This document shows, piece after piece, positions 32,368-33,175 of a DNA stretch of 33,175 nt. Numbering within the stretch: position 1 is the first letter of the stretch; every line of letters starts with the position of its first letter. The notes beneath the pieces were generated by a model, which was not told where the DNA came from, did not search any database, and saw nothing but the letters and a program-made list of their open reading frames with translations. Position numbers and translations under genes: made by a program. The DNA comes from Pseudonocardia lacus (GTDB lineage: Bacteria > Actinomycetota > Actinomycetes > Mycobacteriales > Pseudonocardiaceae): assembly GCF_018531445.1 (NCBI RefSeq), contig NZ_JAHDTH010000080.1:1-33175 (forward strand), read 5' to 3'.

Positions 32368-33175
32368 GTGCGGTGGGTCGCGGTGCGCGACGCGCTGCGC
32401 CGCGGCGAGGACAGCGCGCTGGCCTTCGACGCGCGGCCGTCCGGCACGGTCTACCTGGTCGACGGGTGCGTCGCGCACGTCGAGACGCCCGAGGTCCCCG
32501 ACCTCGGCCGGCGCCTCGTCGCCGCGGGCAGGCTGTCGTCGGCGCAGTGGACCGCGGCGCACGCCGCCGCCGTGGCCGGGGCCCGGCTGGTCGACCTGCT
32601 GGGCGAGCACGGCGTGGACCGTCACGAACTGGCGGCGCTGACCGAATCAGTACTCGTGGACTCGATCTTGGCCGTGCTGGCGGACCCCGCGGACGGCGAC
32701 CTGCCCGCGCGCTCGCGGCCCGGCGCCCGACCGGCCGTCGCCGCCGACCCGCGCCTGGACGAGGCGGCGGTGGAAGAGGTGCTGGCGCGGCGCACGCCGG
32801 CCCCGGAGCCCACCGGCATCGGGTCCGCCTCGGTGGTCGAGCCGGCACCCCCGGCCTGGCGCTGGCGCGTGGTCACCGCGCAGGAGTGGCGCGTGCTGTG
32901 CCGCGTCGGCGAGCGCGCCCGCGTCCGCGACCTGGTCGGTGCGGGCGGCCCGGGCGTGGACGAGGTCGTCCACCAGGTGGGCGACCTCGTGCGGAGCGGG
33001 CTGTGCGTGGTGCGGCCGGACGCGTCCGGAGGGCCCCGGGCGGGGACGGCGGAGGGGTCCGTCCCGGCCCGGGCCACCGGGCGCGTCGAACGGGCGCGGG
33101 CGGACGGCGAGGGACTCGCCGCGCTGCCCCGGCGGGTGCCGGGCGAGTCGCTCGCGCCCGCCGCCGCGCTGGACG
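32368..33175 (+). CDS. DUF4388-like protein with C-terminal winged-helix-like segment, 3' truncated
   Basis: Open from GTG 32368 to the window end, at least 269 codons. Residues about 10-50 (SGTVYLVDGCVAHVETPEV, then LGRRLVAAGRLSSAQWTAAH) match the DUF4388/PATAN pattern of a short beta unit followed by a two-helix lid. The second half (WRVLCRVGERARVRDLVGAGG, then EVVHQVGDLVRSGLCVV) looks like a winged helix that reads a position. After it, low-complexity Arg/Ala/Gly-rich sequence continues. GTG 32368 lacks a good binding site, whereas CTG 32350 follows GGAGGAGG directly and overlaps the previous stop, so the true start is open. DUF4388 proteins often pair with Roadblock proteins in bacterial signalling clusters. 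Confidence 0.65.
   Translation, partial: MRWVAVRDALRRGEDSALAFDARPSGTVYLVDGCVAHVETPEVPDLGRRLVAAGRLSSAQWTAAHAAAVAGARLVDLLGEHGVDRHELAALTESVLVDSILAVLADPADGDLPARSRPGARPAVAADPRLDEAAVEEVLARRTPAPEPTGIGSASVVEPAPPAWRWRVVTAQEWRVLCRVGERARVRDLVGAGGPGVDEVVHQVGDLVRSGLCVVRPDASGGPRAGTAEGSVPARATGRVERARADGEGLAALPRRVPGESLAPAAALD

Overview
The window is very GC-rich DNA, clearly above 70% G+C with a strong third-position GC bias. It uses many GTG starts, purine-rich ribosome binding sites and four-base stop/start overlaps. Together with DUF3040, GAF-ANTAR, SigB/F-type sigma, PucR and Roadblock-type proteins, this points to a high-GC actinomycete. A Pseudonocardiaceae genome such as Pseudonocardia is my inference from style, not a proven assignment. 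I see no rRNA, tRNA, insertion sequence, phage gene or CRISPR array. The region is chromosomal and mostly catabolic or regulatory.

Layout. 1-2.9 kb: the C-terminal end of a GH3-like glycosidase, then a galactose-oxidase-like copper radical protein with an N-terminal VCBS/FG-GAP repeat block. 3.1-5.7 kb: one long gene fusing a type I Baeyer-Villiger monooxygenase to a hormone-sensitive-lipase-type esterase. 5.8-8.8 kb: a small protein of 28-residue repeats, a DenD-like dehydrogenase, an unknown 136-residue protein behind a triple 11-bp repeat, and a MOSC protein. 8.8-12.8 kb: a translationally coupled E1alpha-E1beta-E2 branched-chain 2-oxoacid dehydrogenase operon with a divergent Lrp/AsnC regulator. 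12.8-15.7 kb: a DUF3040 protein, a GAF-ANTAR antiterminator, a divergent SigB/F-type sigma factor, and a membrane protein behind a CsoR-like operator. 15.8-19.5 kb: a 2-hydroxyacid dehydrogenase, an orphan NMT1/SsuA-like lipoprotein and a PucR regulator, all on the minus strand. 19.7-23.6 kb: a P450 divergent from the PucR gene across a perfect palindrome, a 69-bp near-perfect palindrome, an SDR, and a DUF35/thiolase pair. 23.6-26.6 kb: TfoX-like protein, PPK2 behind a PHO-box-like repeat, a flavin reductase and superoxide dismutase pair, and a decayed TauE/SafE fragment. 26.7-31.5 kb: an AraC regulator divergent from a molybdopterin oxidoreductase, followed by a PLP decarboxylase. 31.5-33.2 kb: a long non-coding leader, a Roadblock-like protein and the start of a DUF4388-like protein.

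How the genes work together. Several units look like regulator/target pairs: Lrp with the oxoacid dehydrogenase, PucR with the P450, AraC with the molybdoenzyme, and ANTAR opposite sigma. Redox chemistry recurs in the form of a copper radical oxidase, a BVMO, a P450, a molybdoenzyme and SDRs. The most unusual single gene is the BVMO-esterase fusion, which would combine ketone-to-ester oxidation with ester hydrolysis in one chain. In its BVMO fingerprint the usual histidine is a phenylalanine. Two 11-bp direct-repeat arrays sharing a TTCAGC core, one of them upstream of the polyphosphate kinase gene, suggest a phosphate-type response-regulator regulon. No single locus can be declared a new defence or mobile system from sequence alone.
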